Notes: generated by a model not told the origin, from the sequence alone. A stretch of 64,000 nt of DNA from Streptomyces halstedii (GCA_000720535.1 JOAZ01000011.1:62001-126000); one strand, 5' to 3'; counted from the first letter of the stretch, positions 37,151-47,106 are shown. Translations and numbers: made by a program.

Positions 37151-38415
37151 GGTGTCCTCCCTCCTGGCCGGGTCAGGGCGACGGCGGACTGGAACCCGCC
37201 GAACCCGCTGCCCACCGAGAGCACGCTGCGCAGCTTGAGGGGCCGTGCGGTGCGCGGTACGTAGTCGAGGTCGCACTCGGGGTCCGCGGTCTCGTAGTTG
37301 GCCGTCGGGGGCACCGTCTGGTGCTTGAGGGCCAGGACGCACGCGGCGATCTCGATCGCCCCGATGGCGCCCAGCGAGTGTCCGACCATGGACTTGATGG
37401 AGCTCATCGGCACCTTGTAGGCGTGTGTGCCCAGGGCCCGTTTCACCGCGGCGGTCTCGTGCCGGTCGTTCTGCTTGGTGCCCGAGCCGTGCGCGTTGAC
37501 GTAGTCGATCCCCGTGGGGTCGATCCGGGAGTGCGCGAGTGCCGTGTTGATGGCTTCGGCCATTTCGATGCCTTCGCTGGTCAGCCCGGTCATGTGGTAG
37601 GCGTTGCCGAAGGTGGCGTAGCCGGATATCTCGCACAGGACGGTCGCCCCGCGGGCGCGCGCGTGCTCCAGCTCCTCCAGGACGAGGACGGCTCCTCCCT
37701 CGCCCATGACGAAGCCGTCGCGGCGGGCGTCGAACGGCCGGGAGGCGTGCTCCGGGTCGTCGTTGTTCGCGGAGGTCGCCTTGATCGCGTCGAAGCACGC
37801 GACGGTGATGGGGGTGATCGGGGTGTCGGACGCCCCGGCGACGCAGACATCGACGCGGCCTTCCTCGATGGAGTGAAAGGCGTAGCCGATCGCGTCCAGG
37901 CCGGAGGTGCAGCCGGTGGAGACGGTCTGCACCGGTCCGTGCGCCCCGACCTCCTCGGCGACCGCCGAGGCGAGGGTGCTGGGCGAGAACGCCCGCTCCA
38001 GGTGACGGCCGGCCGGCTGGTGGTCGACGTCCCAGCGGGCACCGCTGCCGCTGACGGCCACGTAGTCGTGTTCGAGACGGGTGGTGCCTCCGACCGCGGT
38101 GCCGAGGGACACGCCGATGCGCCAGGGGTCTTCCTTCTCCAGGTCGAGCCCCGCGTCGCCCAGCGCCTCCCTGGCCGCCACGAGGGCGAACTGGATGTAC
38201 CGGTCGGAGCGGGCGATCAGTTCGTCGTCCAGGCCGTGGGCGACGGGGTCGAAGTCGCACTCGGCGGCGATCCGGGAGCGGAAGGGCGCGGGGTCGAACA
38301 GGGTGATGCCGCGTGTCGCGGTGCGGCCGTTCGCCAGCATGTCCCAGAACGCCGGAGCGCCGATACCACCTGGCGCGACGACGCCGACCCCCGTGACGGC
38401 GACACGCCGGGTCAC
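37147..38415 (-). CDS. whiE-ORFIII: beta-ketoacyl synthase, KS-alpha (whiE ORFIII type)
   Basis: A 422-residue type II PKS ketosynthase. The active cysteine is Cys169 in [19 protein letters not shown]. The histidines sit in [16 protein letters not shown] and [13 protein letters not shown]. It elongates malonyl units on the ACP to build the pigment backbone. The start is GTG, overlapping the cupin stop by four bases (GTGA), and its own stop overlaps the KS-beta start. So cupin, KS-alpha and KS-beta are translationally coupled. Confidence 0.96.
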   Translation of the reverse strand: MTRRVAVTGVGVVAPGGIGAPAFWDMLANGRTATRGITLFDPAPFRSRIAAECDFDPVAHGLDDELIARSDRYIQFALVAAREALGDAGLDLEKEDPWRIGVSLGTAVGGTTRLEHDYVAVSGSGARWDVDHQPAGRHLERAFSPSTLASAVAEEVGAHGPVQTVSTGCTSGLDAIGYAFHSIEEGRVDVCVAGASDTPITPITVACFDAIKATSANNDDPEHASRPFDARRDGFVMGEGGAVLVLEELEHARARGATVLCEISGYATFGNAYHMTGLTSEGIEMAEAINTALAHSRIDPTGIDYVNAHGSGTKQNDRHETAAVKRALGTHAYKVPMSSIKSMVGHSLGAIGAIEIAACVLALKHQTVPPTANYETADPECDLDYVPRTARPLKLRSVLSVGSGFGGFQSAVALTRPGGRTP

Positions 38416-38861
38416 GACGCGGCCCCCGTTCGTTCTGGCGGGGCTCCGCGCTCGGCGGCCGGCACGGTTCCGGCGTCGGTGCCCTCGGTGTCGACGTGGC
38501 CGAGTTCGGGGCGCGGGGCGAGGGGGCCGAGGTGGAAGACCATGCGCGCCTCCACGTCTCCCACGTTGCGGAAACGGTGGCGCACGTGCGGCGGGATGAG
38601 CAGGCCCTGGTCGGGCCGCATCGGGTGCGGCTCGCCGTCCAGGTCGACTTCGAGGAGACCGTCCACGACGTACACGAACTCCTCGGAGTACGGGTGGTAG
38701 TGCTCGCCGATGCGCTCACCGGGGCGGACGATGGCCAGTCCCATGAAGCCGCTGGTGGCTCCCACTGCTGTGGGCGTGAGCATGGCGCGCAGGTCTCCTC
38801 CGCGCCTGCGGTTGGGCTGCGTCTCGCTGAGGTCCACGATGCGAGGCCGGTGCGTGGTCAT
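38412..38861 (-). CDS. whiE-ORFII: cupin polyketide cyclase (whiE ORFII type)
   Basis: A 149-residue single-cupin protein of the CurC/WhiE ORFII type. The core shows [22 protein letters not shown] (metal histidines and glutamate) and [19 protein letters not shown]. It is thought to help cyclise or process the spore-pigment chain. The 40-residue C-terminal tail is Glu/Pro-rich. A strong GGAGGAG lies before the ATG. It follows the SchA/CurD gene after 73 bp and overlaps KS-alpha. Confidence 0.9.
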   Translation of the reverse strand: MTTHRPRIVDLSETQPNRRRGGDLRAMLTPTAVGATSGFMGLAIVRPGERIGEHYHPYSEEFVYVVDGLLEVDLDGEPHPMRPDQGLLIPPHVRHRFRNVGDVEARMVFHLGPLAPRPELGHVDTEGTDAGTVPAAERGAPPERTGAAS

Positions 38862-38934
38862 GAATGCTCTCCTCCGGGCGCGTTGTGCGAGGTGGCGGCA
38901 GCGGGCCCGTGCCCGGTTCTGCCGGTGGCGGACG

Positions 38935-40053
38935 TCAGGACTCGGAGGCCCGACGGTCGGTGATGAGGGTCATCTCTGCCTGGGCGAGGAACCGGGCCGC
39001 TTCCGGGTCGGTCGTCGGCAGGCCGTTCGCGCCCCCTTCGAGGAGCCGGCCCAGCATGGCCGCCTTGCGGTCGCCGCCGATACCGAGCGCCTGCGCGGGC
39101 TGCGCGTCGAGGGGGCCGCTCACTTCGAGCAGGCGCACCACGACGTCGTCGCGCTGGAAGATGGTGCTGCTCTCGATGGGGCCGGCGACGTCCTCCGCCG
39201 CTTCCTCGTCCTGGCCCGCGAGCAGCCGGGCCAGGGCCATGCCGCAGCCCTCCTTGGCCTGGTAGAACAGCGCGTGCCGCTGGACGTCGGCGGCCGCGTG
39301 GCGTCCGGCCTTCACGTGGTGGACGGTGGGCAGCGCGGCGCGGGTGAAGAACATCCGGGCGGAGTCCGGGTCGGCGAGGTCCCTGTCCTGCTCCAGGTAG
39401 GGGTTGATGGCTTCCTCGACGGCTCTGACCTCGGGCTGGCGGGAGACGTGACGCAGGGCCGCCATCAGGTCGCCCTCGACCTCCACCGCCCGAACGACGC
39501 GGTTGCCGTGCATGAAGAGCGAGGTGCGGCGCAGCCGGGTGTTCTCGTCGACCTTCGCCTGAGGGGAGTCGTAGTCGGCGAGGATCTTCGCGACCATGTC
39601 CTCCGTGCCCGGCTTCACCGTGAAGGTGAGCGCGTGGCGTACGACGCCGTCGCCCAGGCGTGGGGCCGCCTGGAGCTGGCCCCTGACGGATTCGGGGGTG
39701 CTCTCGAAGGCGAGCCCGGTCTCACGCAGCACGCTGAAGCGGAGCGACCGGGTGTCGCGTACGCAACTGTGCAGGGGCTGGACCGTCTTGACGTGCTCCT
39801 CGCTGTTCACCCAGGCGAGGAAGGGCGGCGCGCTCTCCCACTCGCTGGTGATGAGCCACTGCGAGGGGTTCTCGATGGACTGGCAGAGCTGGTCGCTGAT
39901 GTGACCGGGGATCGACGCCACCTGGTTGCGCATGTGCTCGTACGCCTCGAGGAACTGGTTCTGCGCGCCGTCGTGCAGGTCCAGCAGCAATATGACCCGG
40001 AGCCTCGAACCGTCGAAGGCGGACTGCGATATCCGTTCCGAGAGGGTTGTCAT
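38935..40053 (-). CDS. whiE-ORFI: SchA/CurD-like protein (whiE ORFI type)
   Basis: A 372-residue protein with SchA/CurD-type domains found at the head of spore-pigment clusters. Recurrent antibiotic-monooxygenase-like units appear: [23 protein letters not shown] near 18, [19 protein letters not shown] near 140, [19 protein letters not shown] near 275. Each is followed by the pattern of a strand reporting R-V-V-R-x-V/L-E-V. The exact step is undetermined; an oxygenase or cyclase-helper role in spore pigment formation is likely. AAGGAGAG precedes the ATG at 40051-40053. It is first in the minus-strand operon and divergent from the hydroxylase gene. Confidence 0.9.
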   Translation of the reverse strand: MTTLSERISQSAFDGSRLRVILLLDLHDGAQNQFLEAYEHMRNQVASIPGHISDQLCQSIENPSQWLITSEWESAPPFLAWVNSEEHVKTVQPLHSCVRDTRSLRFSVLRETGLAFESTPESVRGQLQAAPRLGDGVVRHALTFTVKPGTEDMVAKILADYDSPQAKVDENTRLRRTSLFMHGNRVVRAVEVEGDLMAALRHVSRQPEVRAVEEAINPYLEQDRDLADPDSARMFFTRAALPTVHHVKAGRHAAADVQRHALFYQAKEGCGMALARLLAGQDEEAAEDVAGPIESSTIFQRDDVVVRLLEVSGPLDAQPAQALGIGGDRKAAMLGRLLEGGANGLPTTDPEAARFLAQAEMTLITDRRASES

Positions 40054-40321
40054 CTTTCGCTCTCCTTCGAGACGGTGCGACGGCCACGTCCGGTGGTCTG
40101 TCGTCATCCGTCCGGTTTCGGTGGAGTGGAAGCGGAGCAGGTCCCTTCCCGCCGATGCGCCCTGTCCGCCCCCGCATCGCGAGCATCGCTCCCGCGATCG
40201 ATCGTGGAACGCCGCTCCGGACGGCGCGAGATTTATGAACCGTTCAGGTGAGGAGGTCGCCGAAGCCCTCTCCCGAGGGCATGGACACTGCATCCGTCCT
40301 GCGTCCGAGATGGAGCAACTG
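40054..40321. promoter_or_regulatory. divergent whiE promoter region
   Basis: 268 bp between the start of the whiE operon and the divergent hydroxylase gene, expected to hold both sporulation-time promoters. An 11-bp palindrome TGAAC-C-GTTCA sits at 40236-40246. I could not place confident -35/-10 pairs. Confidence 0.5.
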
Positions 40322-41956
40322 ATGAACGAGAACGTCGACCACCGTGTACCGGTCCTCATCGTGGGCGGCTCCCTCGTGGGCCTCTCCGCCTCCCTCTTCC
40401 TGAGCCGGCTCGGCGTCCGCCACCTCCTGGTCGAGAAGCACGCGGGCACCTCGACCCACCCGCGGGGCCGGGGCAACAACGTACGCACGATGGAGCTGTT
40501 CCGGACGGCGGGGGCAGAGCCGCTGATCCGTGACGCCGCCTCGGTCCTGGCGGACAACCACGGCATCCTGCAGGCCGCCTCGCTCACCGGGGACGACCAG
40601 GAGTGGCTGTTCAAGGAGATCGACCCGGGCGGTGGACTCGCGCGGTTCAGTCCGAGCGGCTGGTGCCTGTGCAGCCAGAACGACCTGGAGCCCGTGCTGG
40701 TCGACCACGCTCGCGCCCTGGGCAGTGATCTGCGGTTCTCGGCCGAACTGCTGAACTTCGACCAGGACACCGATGGCGTCACGGCGGTGGTGAAGGACCG
40801 GGAGACCGGGGAGCACACCACCGTGCGCGCCGACTACCTCGTGGCGGCCGACGGGCCGCGCAGCCCGATCCGCGAGCAGCTGCGGATCGGCCAGACGGGC
40901 CCCGGGGACCTGTTCCACAACGTGAGCATCACCTTCCGGTCCCGGGACCTGGCCGCCGTGGTGGGGGAACGGCGGTTCATCGTCTGCTACCTGACGAACC
41001 CGGACGCGGACGGCGCGCTGCTGCCCGTGGACAACGAGGAGCGGTGGGTGTTCCACGCCCCGTGGAAGCCCGACCTGGGCGAGACGCTGGAGGACTTCAC
41101 CGACGAGCGGTGCGCCGAGCACATCCGCAGGGCGGTCGGCGCGCCCGGGCTCGATGTGGAGATCACGGGAAAGGCCCCGTGGCACGCCGCGGAGCGGGTG
41201 GCCGAGCGGTACGGGTCGGGCCGGGTGTTCCTGGCCGGCGACTCGGCCCACGAGATGTCCCCGACCGGGGCGTTCGGCTCGAACACCGGTATCCAGGACG
41301 CGCACAACCTGGCGTGGAAGCTGGCCGCCGTGGTCGGCGGGGAGGCCGGTCCCGGGCTCCTGGAGACGTACGAGGCCGAGCGGCTGCCGGTGGCGCGGGC
41401 GACCAGCGCGCGGGCTTCGGCCCGCTCGCAGGAGCACAGCCACCCGGGTTACGCGGGCACACCGGGCCCGGTCGGCGGGCGCAAGGGCGGCATGCTGACG
41501 GTGGCCCTGGGATACAGGTACGTCCGGGGCGCGGTGCTGGGCGCCGATCCGGATCTGCCGGTGGTGCCGGAGGGCATGGACCTCAGGGGCGAGCCGGGCA
41601 CCCGTGCCCCGCACCTGTGGGTGCGCCGGGAGGGTGAGCGGCTCTCGACCCTGGATCTCTACGAGCGGTCGTTCGTGCTGCTCTGCGACGCGGCCCACAC
41701 CGAGTGGCGCGCGGCTGCTGGCCGGGTCGCGGAGGAGCTGGGCATCCGGCTGGACGCGTACGCCCTCGGCGCGGGCCCGGAGGCGGACCTGGTGACCGAG
41801 AACGGGGCGGACTGGGCCGCCGCGCACGGCACGGGGGCGGACGGCGCCGTGCTGGTGCGTCCCGACGCCTACGTGGCCTGGCGCTCGCCGGGTGCGGTGC
41901 CGGACGCGGAGACCGTGCTGCGCGACGCTCTCGCGACTCTGCTGCACCGGGCCTGA
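40322..41956 (+). CDS. whiE-ORFVIII: FAD-dependent aromatic hydroxylase (whiE ORFVIII type)
   Basis: A 544-residue flavoprotein monooxygenase of the PHBH/polyketide-hydroxylase group. It has the dinucleotide-binding GGSLVGLSASLFLSRLG (about 13-29), VAADGPRSPIREQL in the middle and VFLAGDSAHEMSPTGAFGSNT near 305. A C-terminal thioredoxin-like tail runs from about 420. It would add oxygen to the cyclised spore pigment. ATG at 40322 is selected because GGAG lies 6 nt upstream; an ATG 12 bp earlier lacks it. It is divergent from the rest of whiE, as in other Streptomyces. Confidence 0.93.
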   Translation: MNENVDHRVPVLIVGGSLVGLSASLFLSRLGVRHLLVEKHAGTSTHPRGRGNNVRTMELFRTAGAEPLIRDAASVLADNHGILQAASLTGDDQEWLFKEIDPGGGLARFSPSGWCLCSQNDLEPVLVDHARALGSDLRFSAELLNFDQDTDGVTAVVKDRETGEHTTVRADYLVAADGPRSPIREQLRIGQTGPGDLFHNVSITFRSRDLAAVVGERRFIVCYLTNPDADGALLPVDNEERWVFHAPWKPDLGETLEDFTDERCAEHIRRAVGAPGLDVEITGKAPWHAAERVAERYGSGRVFLAGDSAHEMSPTGAFGSNTGIQDAHNLAWKLAAVVGGEAGPGLLETYEAERLPVARATSARASARSQEHSHPGYAGTPGPVGGRKGGMLTVALGYRYVRGAVLGADPDLPVVPEGMDLRGEPGTRAPHLWVRREGERLSTLDLYERSFVLLCDAAHTEWRAAAGRVAEELGIRLDAYALGAGPEADLVTENGADWAAAHGTGADGAVLVRPDAYVAWRSPGAVPDAETVLRDALATLLHRA

Positions 41957-42129
41957 CACGCCCGGGTGGGTCCGCCGACCCGTCTTCGACATGCCGGGCG
42001 ACGCCCGTGGCACGAGGCCCGACACGCCCGGGTAGGCCCACGCGGGCGGCGTCCGACGCGCCTGGGTCTCTCGCCGGCACGCGGGAGCGCCACGCCCGGC
42101 CTTTACGGCCGTGGCGTCGGCGAGCGGGT

Positions 42130-43428
42130 TCAGCCGACGCCGAAGGACCGGAGTGCGGCGAGGAAGGCGCCTGGGTTCTCGGTGTGCACGAGATGACCGG
42201 CGTCGACCGGGACGAACCGCCCGCCGGGTATCCGCTCCGCCGCCAGGACCAGTTGCCGTTGGTCGATATGGCTGCGGGTCCCGCCGATGAGGAGCGTCGG
42301 GGCAGTGATGTCGCCCAGGCGTTCGAGCACCGCCGGGTCCGGGTCGTTCAGCTGGTCGTCGATCGCCGGCACCACCGGCCAGTCGAAGCCGAGCGGGCCC
42401 CCGGGCCGCTCGGCGGGCGGGCGGGGCGGGTCGAGGGGGACCGGGGGCGGGGCGTCCTCGATGACGAGTGAGCCGATCAGTCCGGGCTGCTGTTCGGCGA
42501 GCATCAGGGCCGCCGCGCCGCCCATCGAGTGTCCGACGACCGTCGCGCCGGCGAGATTGCGGGCCTCAAGGAACCCGTGCAGGTCGTCGCGGAAGAGTTC
42601 GAAGGAGTAGCGGCCGGGCCAGTCGCTCAGGCCGTGGCCGCGGAAGTCGAGCGCGTACACCCGGTGGTGCGCGGCGAGTTCGCGGGCGACGGTCGCCCAG
42701 TCCCGGCTGTCGCCGCACCGCCCGTGGGCCAGCACGACCGGCGGGGCGCAGGGATCGCCCCAGGTGCGGTAGGCGAGGCGGATGCCTCCGGGCCGCACGC
42801 TGCTGACCTCGGGGTCGAGGAAGGCGGTGAGCGTTCGGGCGAAGGCACCGGGGTCGTCGATCCACGGGCAGTGGCCCGCGCCGCGCTGGACGGCGAATTC
42901 GGCGTCGGGGAAGAGAGCGGCGAGTTGTGCCGCCCGGTCGGGGCTGGGAGCGGAGTCGCGCTCCCCCGCGAGGACAAGGACCGGGTAGCCGGGTTCGGGG
43001 TCGCGCGGGGACGGGGCGTCGCGCACGTCATGGCCGGTGGCGGGAAGTCCGACCGCGCGTGTCCCGGGCGCGACGAGGATGAGGGAGCGCAGGCGCCGGG
43101 GGTGTCTCGCCGCGTAGAGCACCGCCAGGTCCCCGGACGTGGAGTGGGCCAGCAGGTCGACCTGTCGGAGACCGAGGTGTACACGGAGCGCCTCGACATC
43201 GTCGACGGACCGGCCGCAGTGATATGTCGACCGGTCGGCGGAGTTCGCGGAGTCGCCGGTGCCGCGCAGGTCGAGCAGGACCAGTTGGCGGGTGCGGGAG
43301 AGCCCGCCGAGGTCACCGAGACAGGCGGCCGCCCGCGTGGAGCCGCCGGGCAGGCAGATCAGCGGCTCTCCCTCCCCCATGACCCGGTAGGCGAGTTCGG
43401 TCCCGTCGTACGCGCGGAGGGTCGGCAT
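42130..43428 (-). CDS. tandem-fused double alpha/beta hydrolase
   Basis: A 432-residue protein made of two alpha/beta hydrolase domains in one frame. The first (about 1-205) has PGGSTRAAAC, nucleophile Ser96 in LLAHSTSGD, acid LAGERD near 157, and histidine GAGHCPW. The lid between strands 6 and 7 is almost gone (about 20 residues). The second (about 210-432) has VVLAHGRCGDSRDW, nucleophile Ser301 in VVGHSMGG, a short lid, and DAGHLVH near the end. Both keep full catalytic sets. No stop or internal start separates them. Substrates are unknown. A methionine three codons upstream (43437) is an alternative start. Confidence 0.85.
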   Translation of the reverse strand: MPTLRAYDGTELAYRVMGEGEPLICLPGGSTRAAACLGDLGGLSRTRQLVLLDLRGTGDSANSADRSTYHCGRSVDDVEALRVHLGLRQVDLLAHSTSGDLAVLYAARHPRRLRSLILVAPGTRAVGLPATGHDVRDAPSPRDPEPGYPVLVLAGERDSAPSPDRAAQLAALFPDAEFAVQRGAGHCPWIDDPGAFARTLTAFLDPEVSSVRPGGIRLAYRTWGDPCAPPVVLAHGRCGDSRDWATVARELAAHHRVYALDFRGHGLSDWPGRYSFELFRDDLHGFLEARNLAGATVVGHSMGGAAALMLAEQQPGLIGSLVIEDAPPPVPLDPPRPPAERPGGPLGFDWPVVPAIDDQLNDPDPAVLERLGDITAPTLLIGGTRSHIDQRQLVLAAERIPGGRFVPVDAGHLVHTENPGAFLAALRSFGVG

Positions 43429-43583
43429 GACGTCCATCCAAACAGGCCCGGCGGCCGCCTGCCGACGCATACGCCCACAGCGAATCGGGCGAGGACACGC
43501 AGCGGCGTCCGGAGTTTTCCACAGGGTCGGACACCCCCCTTGCCAGAAAGGCCTCCGTCCTGAATTACTGCTCCCAGAGGGAT

Positions 43584-43601
43584 CGACCGAATGATCGGTC
43601 G
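43584..43601. promoter_or_regulatory. palindromic operator before paaK (CGACCGA-N4-TCGGTCG)
   Basis: Perfect 7-bp arms around ATGA, 27 bp before the start of the phenylacetate-CoA ligase. The GACCGA/TCGGTC form resembles TetR-family phenylacetate regulator sites known from other bacteria, but no regulator gene is adjacent. Confidence 0.5.
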
Positions 43602-43627
43602 TCCGGTTTCGGAGAATGGAGCATCGC

Positions 43628-44920
43628 ATGACGGCGCTGCTGGACGACGCCGAGCGGCTCGGCCGCGAGGAGCTGGAGGTGGTGCAGCTGGAGCGGCTGA
43701 GGGCCACGCTGCGGCACGCGTACGACCACGTCGGTTTCTACCGGACCGCCTTCGACAAGGCCGGTGTCCGCCCGGACGACTGCCACACGCTCGCGGATCT
43801 CTCCCGTTTCCCGTTCACCGTCAAGGGGGATCTGCGCGACAACTACCCGTTCGGGATGTTCGCGGTTCCGGAGGACCGTATCCGGCGGATCCACGCGTCC
43901 AGCGGGACGACGGGCCGGCCCACGGTGGTGGGGTACACGCAGAGGGATCTCGACACCTGGGCCGATGTGGTGGCCCGTTCGCTCCGGGCGGCGGGGGCGC
44001 GTCCGGGCCAGAAGGTCCATGTGGCGTACGGATACGGGTTGTTCACCGGCGGACTGGGCGCGCATTACGGTGCGGAGCGCCTGGGCTGCACGGTGATTCC
44101 CGCCTCGGGCGGGATGACGGCCCGCCAGGTGCAGCTGATCCAGGACTTCCGGCCCGAGATCATCATGATCACGCCGACGTACATGCTGACCCTGCTGGAC
44201 GAGTTCGAGCGGCAGGGGATCGACCCCCGTTCGACCTCGCTCAGGACCGGTGTCTTCGGGGCCGAGCCGTGGACCGAGGAGATGCGGAAGGAGATCGAGG
44301 ACCGGTTCGCGATCGACGCGGTCGACATCTACGGGCTGTCCGAGGTGATGGGCCCGGGGGTCGCGCAGGAGTGCGTCGAGACGAAGGACGGTCTGCACAT
44401 ATGGGAGGACCATTTCTATCCCGAGGTCGTGGATCCCTTCACCGGGGAGGTGCAGCCGGACGGTGAGGAGGGCGAGCTGGTGTTCACCTCGCTCACCAAG
44501 GAGGCGATGCCGGTGATCCGCTACCGGACCCGGGACCTGACGCGACTGCTGCCCGGTACGGCGCGTACGTTCCGGCGGATGGAGAAGGTCACCGGACGCA
44601 GCGACGACATGGTGATCCTCCGAGGCGTCAACCTCTTCCCGACCCAGATCGAGGAGATCGTGCTGCGCACGCCGGGAGTGGCTCCGCACTTCCAGTTGCG
44701 GCTGACCCGGCGGGGTCGTCTGGACGTGCTGACCGTGCGGGCGGAGGCTCGTGGGGACGCGACGGCCGACGAGCGCGCGACGGCCGCGGAGTCGATAGCC
44801 AGGGCCGTGAAGGACGGGGTCGGTGTGAGTGTCGGGGTGGAGGTCGTGGATCCGGAGACGCTGGAGAGGTCGGTCGGGAAAATCAAGCGGATCGTGGATC
44901 TCCGACCAGCCGGCTGCTGA
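43628..44920 (+). CDS. paaK: phenylacetate-CoA ligase
   Basis: A 430-residue AMP-forming ligase of the PaaK type. Motifs: RIHASSGTTGRPTVVGYT (phosphate loop, about 90-107), YGLSEVMGPGVA near 235, YRTRDLTRLL near 300, GRSDDMVILRGVNLFP near 321, and SVGKIKRIVDL at the end (C-terminal catalytic Lys). It activates phenylacetate to phenylacetyl-CoA for aerobic ring degradation or antibiotic precursors. ATG at 43628 has GGAG 6 nt upstream, better than the ATG at 43616. The rest of the phenylacetate pathway is not in this window, so it is a solitary copy. The adjacent minus-strand gene is divergent. Confidence 0.93.
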   Translation: MTALLDDAERLGREELEVVQLERLRATLRHAYDHVGFYRTAFDKAGVRPDDCHTLADLSRFPFTVKGDLRDNYPFGMFAVPEDRIRRIHASSGTTGRPTVVGYTQRDLDTWADVVARSLRAAGARPGQKVHVAYGYGLFTGGLGAHYGAERLGCTVIPASGGMTARQVQLIQDFRPEIIMITPTYMLTLLDEFERQGIDPRSTSLRTGVFGAEPWTEEMRKEIEDRFAIDAVDIYGLSEVMGPGVAQECVETKDGLHIWEDHFYPEVVDPFTGEVQPDGEEGELVFTSLTKEAMPVIRYRTRDLTRLLPGTARTFRRMEKVTGRSDDMVILRGVNLFPTQIEEIVLRTPGVAPHFQLRLTRRGRLDVLTVRAEARGDATADERATAAESIARAVKDGVGVSVGVEVVDPETLERSVGKIKRIVDLRPAGC

Positions 44921-45087
44921 GGCGGACCCTGCGGCACACGGCCGGCCGGCCGTGACCGCCGGGTGGTGGTGAGGGGCGGACGCCGATGCCCGACGACCGT
45001 TCGCGCGGGGCGGGCGGGTCGGGCGGGCCGGACAGGGCATCACGGGTCCGCGGGGCGGGCGGGTCCGGCGGACCGGACGGGGCGGTC

Positions 45088-45122
45088 GGATCCGGCAGGT
45101 CGGATGGATCCGGCAGGTCGGA
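45088..45122. repeat. 18-bp tandem repeat in a degenerate GC repeat region
   Basis: GGATCCGGCAGGTCGGA occurs at 45088-45104 and 45106-45122 (period 18). It is part of a wider, decayed series of GGTCCGG-like units between 45000 and 45150. Confidence 0.65.
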
Positions 45123-45168
45123 CGGGGCGTCACGGATCGCCGGGACAGAAGGTGGCTCGGATCACCGG

Positions 45169-46677
45169 TCAGGCAGACGGGGAGAATAGGTCCCGCAGCT
45201 CCCGTTTCAGGATCTTGCCGCTGGCGTTGCGCGGGAGTTCGTCCACGAACACGACCTTCTTCGGAGCTTTGAAGTGGGCCAGCCGCTCGCGGGCGTGCTC
45301 GATCAGTTCGCTCTCGGTGGCGTCGTCGCGGAGGACGACGATCGCGGTGACCGCCTCGATCCAGCGTTCGTCGGGCAGCCCGACCACGGCGGTCTCGGCC
45401 ACGGCCGGGTGGGTGTACAGGGCGTCCTCCACCTGGCGCGAGGCAACCAGCACACCCCCGGAGTTGATGACGTCCTTCACCCGGTCGACAACCGTGAAAT
45501 AGCCTTCGCCGTCGCGTACCGCGAGGTCGCCGGAGTGGAACCAGCCGTCCCGGAACGCCTCGGCGGTCTCCTCCGGCTTGTCCCAGTACCCCTGGCAGAG
45601 CTGGGGCGAACGGTAGACCACCTCGCCCGGCGTACCGTCGGGCACCTCCGCGCCCTTCTCGTCGACGACCTTGGCCTCGACGAAGAGGACCGGGCGGCCG
45701 CAGGAGTCCATCCGGCCGTCGTGCTCGTCGGGGCCGAGGACGGTGGCGAGCGGCCCGATCTCGCTCTGGCCGAAGCAGTTGTAGAACCCCAGTTCCGGCA
45801 GGTGTCCGCGAAGTCGTTCCAGTACCGGCACGGGCATGACCGAGGCCCCGTAGTACGCCTTGCGCAGGGCGTCGAGCCGGCGGGTGGTGAACTCCGGGTG
45901 GTTGGCGAGGCCGATCCACACGGTCGGTGGTGCGAAGAGGCTGTCCGCCTGGCCGGCCTCCAAGAGATCGAAGATCCGGCTCGGGTCAGGGGCGTCCAGG
46001 ATGGTGCTCTCGGCTCCCACCGCGAGATAGGGCAGGAGGAAGACGTGCATCTGCGCGGAGTGGTAGAGCGGCAGCGAGTGGACGGGACGGTCGGTGGGGC
46101 GCAGGTCGAGAGCGGTGACGGCGCTGACGTAGGCGTGGACCAGCGCTCCGTGTGTCATCATCGCGCCCTTGGGCTGCGCGGTGGTGCCGGAGGTGTAGAG
46201 CAGTTGCACCAGGTCATCGGCGCCCGGAGCGCGTTCGGGGGTGAAGGAGCGGGGGGTGCTCAGCTCGTCGAGAAGTGCGTCGGGGGCGTCACGCAGGGCT
46301 CGCACCGCGTATCCCGAGGGGATGCGCGGGGCCAGGTCGGGGTCGGTGAGGACGAGCGAGCTGCCGGACTGACGGAGAATGTACGCGAGGTCCTCGCCGG
46401 TGAGATTCTGGTTGACCGGCACGTGGATCAGGCCGGCTCGGGCGCAGGCCAGATAGGCGATCAGGTAGGCATCGGAGTTGTGCGCGTAGGAGGCGACCCG
46501 GTCTCCCGGGTGCAGTCCGTGGCCGGTGGTCAGTACGGCGGCCGCCGTACTGACCGCTGTGTCCAGCGCCTCGTAGGTCCAGGTCCGCCCGGCGTACCGC
46601 ACGGCGGTACGCCCGGGGGTGCGCCGTGCGCTGCGTGCCACTACTCCGTCGACCGTGCTGCCGCGTACACCGTTCAT
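45169..46677 (-). CDS. acyl-CoA synthetase (long-chain fatty acid/AMP-binding)
   Basis: A 502-residue ANL-superfamily adenylating ligase. Motifs: LLYTSGTTAQPKGAMMTH (about 161-178), YNCFGQSEIGP near 306, GWFHSGDLAV and YFTVVDRVKDVINSGG near 380-400, and LPRNASGKILKRELRD at the end with the catalytic Lys. The ATG at 46675-46677 gives a natural start. It would activate a fatty or other carboxylic acid to its CoA thioester. It converges with paaK, with which it shares no operon. The long gap upstream carries a TGACG-N3-CGTCA palindrome. Confidence 0.9.
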   Translation of the reverse strand: MNGVRGSTVDGVVARSARRTPGRTAVRYAGRTWTYEALDTAVSTAAAVLTTGHGLHPGDRVASYAHNSDAYLIAYLACARAGLIHVPVNQNLTGEDLAYILRQSGSSLVLTDPDLAPRIPSGYAVRALRDAPDALLDELSTPRSFTPERAPGADDLVQLLYTSGTTAQPKGAMMTHGALVHAYVSAVTALDLRPTDRPVHSLPLYHSAQMHVFLLPYLAVGAESTILDAPDPSRIFDLLEAGQADSLFAPPTVWIGLANHPEFTTRRLDALRKAYYGASVMPVPVLERLRGHLPELGFYNCFGQSEIGPLATVLGPDEHDGRMDSCGRPVLFVEAKVVDEKGAEVPDGTPGEVVYRSPQLCQGYWDKPEETAEAFRDGWFHSGDLAVRDGEGYFTVVDRVKDVINSGGVLVASRQVEDALYTHPAVAETAVVGLPDERWIEAVTAIVVLRDDATESELIEHARERLAHFKAPKKVVFVDELPRNASGKILKRELRDLFSPSA

Positions 46678-46990
46678 GGCGTGATCCTGGGCGGCCGGAC
46701 GCCAGGGGTCAAGGGGCCGGATACCACTGGCCGGTCGGCGGGGGCCGAGCGAGGTGACGGGCGTGCCGGCCGGTGGGCAGTGTCCGGGGGCGCTGGGGGG
46801 CTGTCCTCGCCACGCGTCTGTGGACCCGGGGTGGGCTGGTTGCCGTGCCTCGTCTGCTACCCGCCCTCCGATGGCGCTCGGATTCGCCGTCCTGGTGGAT
46901 GCCCCGGCTGTCGTTGCCGGCCGTGCCACCCGGCTCCGGGGCAGTGCGCCCCTTAGCGTGTTCGCCGCTTTCCGGGCATCCGCCTATAGC

Positions 46991-47003
46991 TGACGTACCG
47001 TCA
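46991..47003. promoter_or_regulatory. palindrome TGACG-TAC-CGTCA
   Basis: Perfect 5-bp arms, 314 bp upstream of the acyl-CoA synthetase start and 146 bp upstream of the serine hydrolase. It is a candidate operator of an unknown regulator. Confidence 0.35.
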
Positions 47004-47091
47004 CATTCTTTGTTCTGCCAGGGGCGTACGGGGCGACGGGGGCGCCAGTACCCTCTACTCCGGCAGGAAGTTTCACACTCGGACGAGATTT

Positions 47092-47106
47092 CGAAAATTA
47101 CTTTCG
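47092..47106. promoter_or_regulatory. palindrome CGAAA-N5-TTTCG
   Basis: Perfect 5-bp arms in an AT-rich patch, 43 bp upstream of the serine hydrolase start. The CGAAA/TTTCG form is reminiscent of sugar-uptake regulator sites; this is only suggestive. Confidence 0.35.

Noticed and set aside
43565-45919. 784-codon minus-strand open frame across paaK
   Set aside because: It is low-complexity Arg/Pro protein antisense to a well-defined ligase gene.
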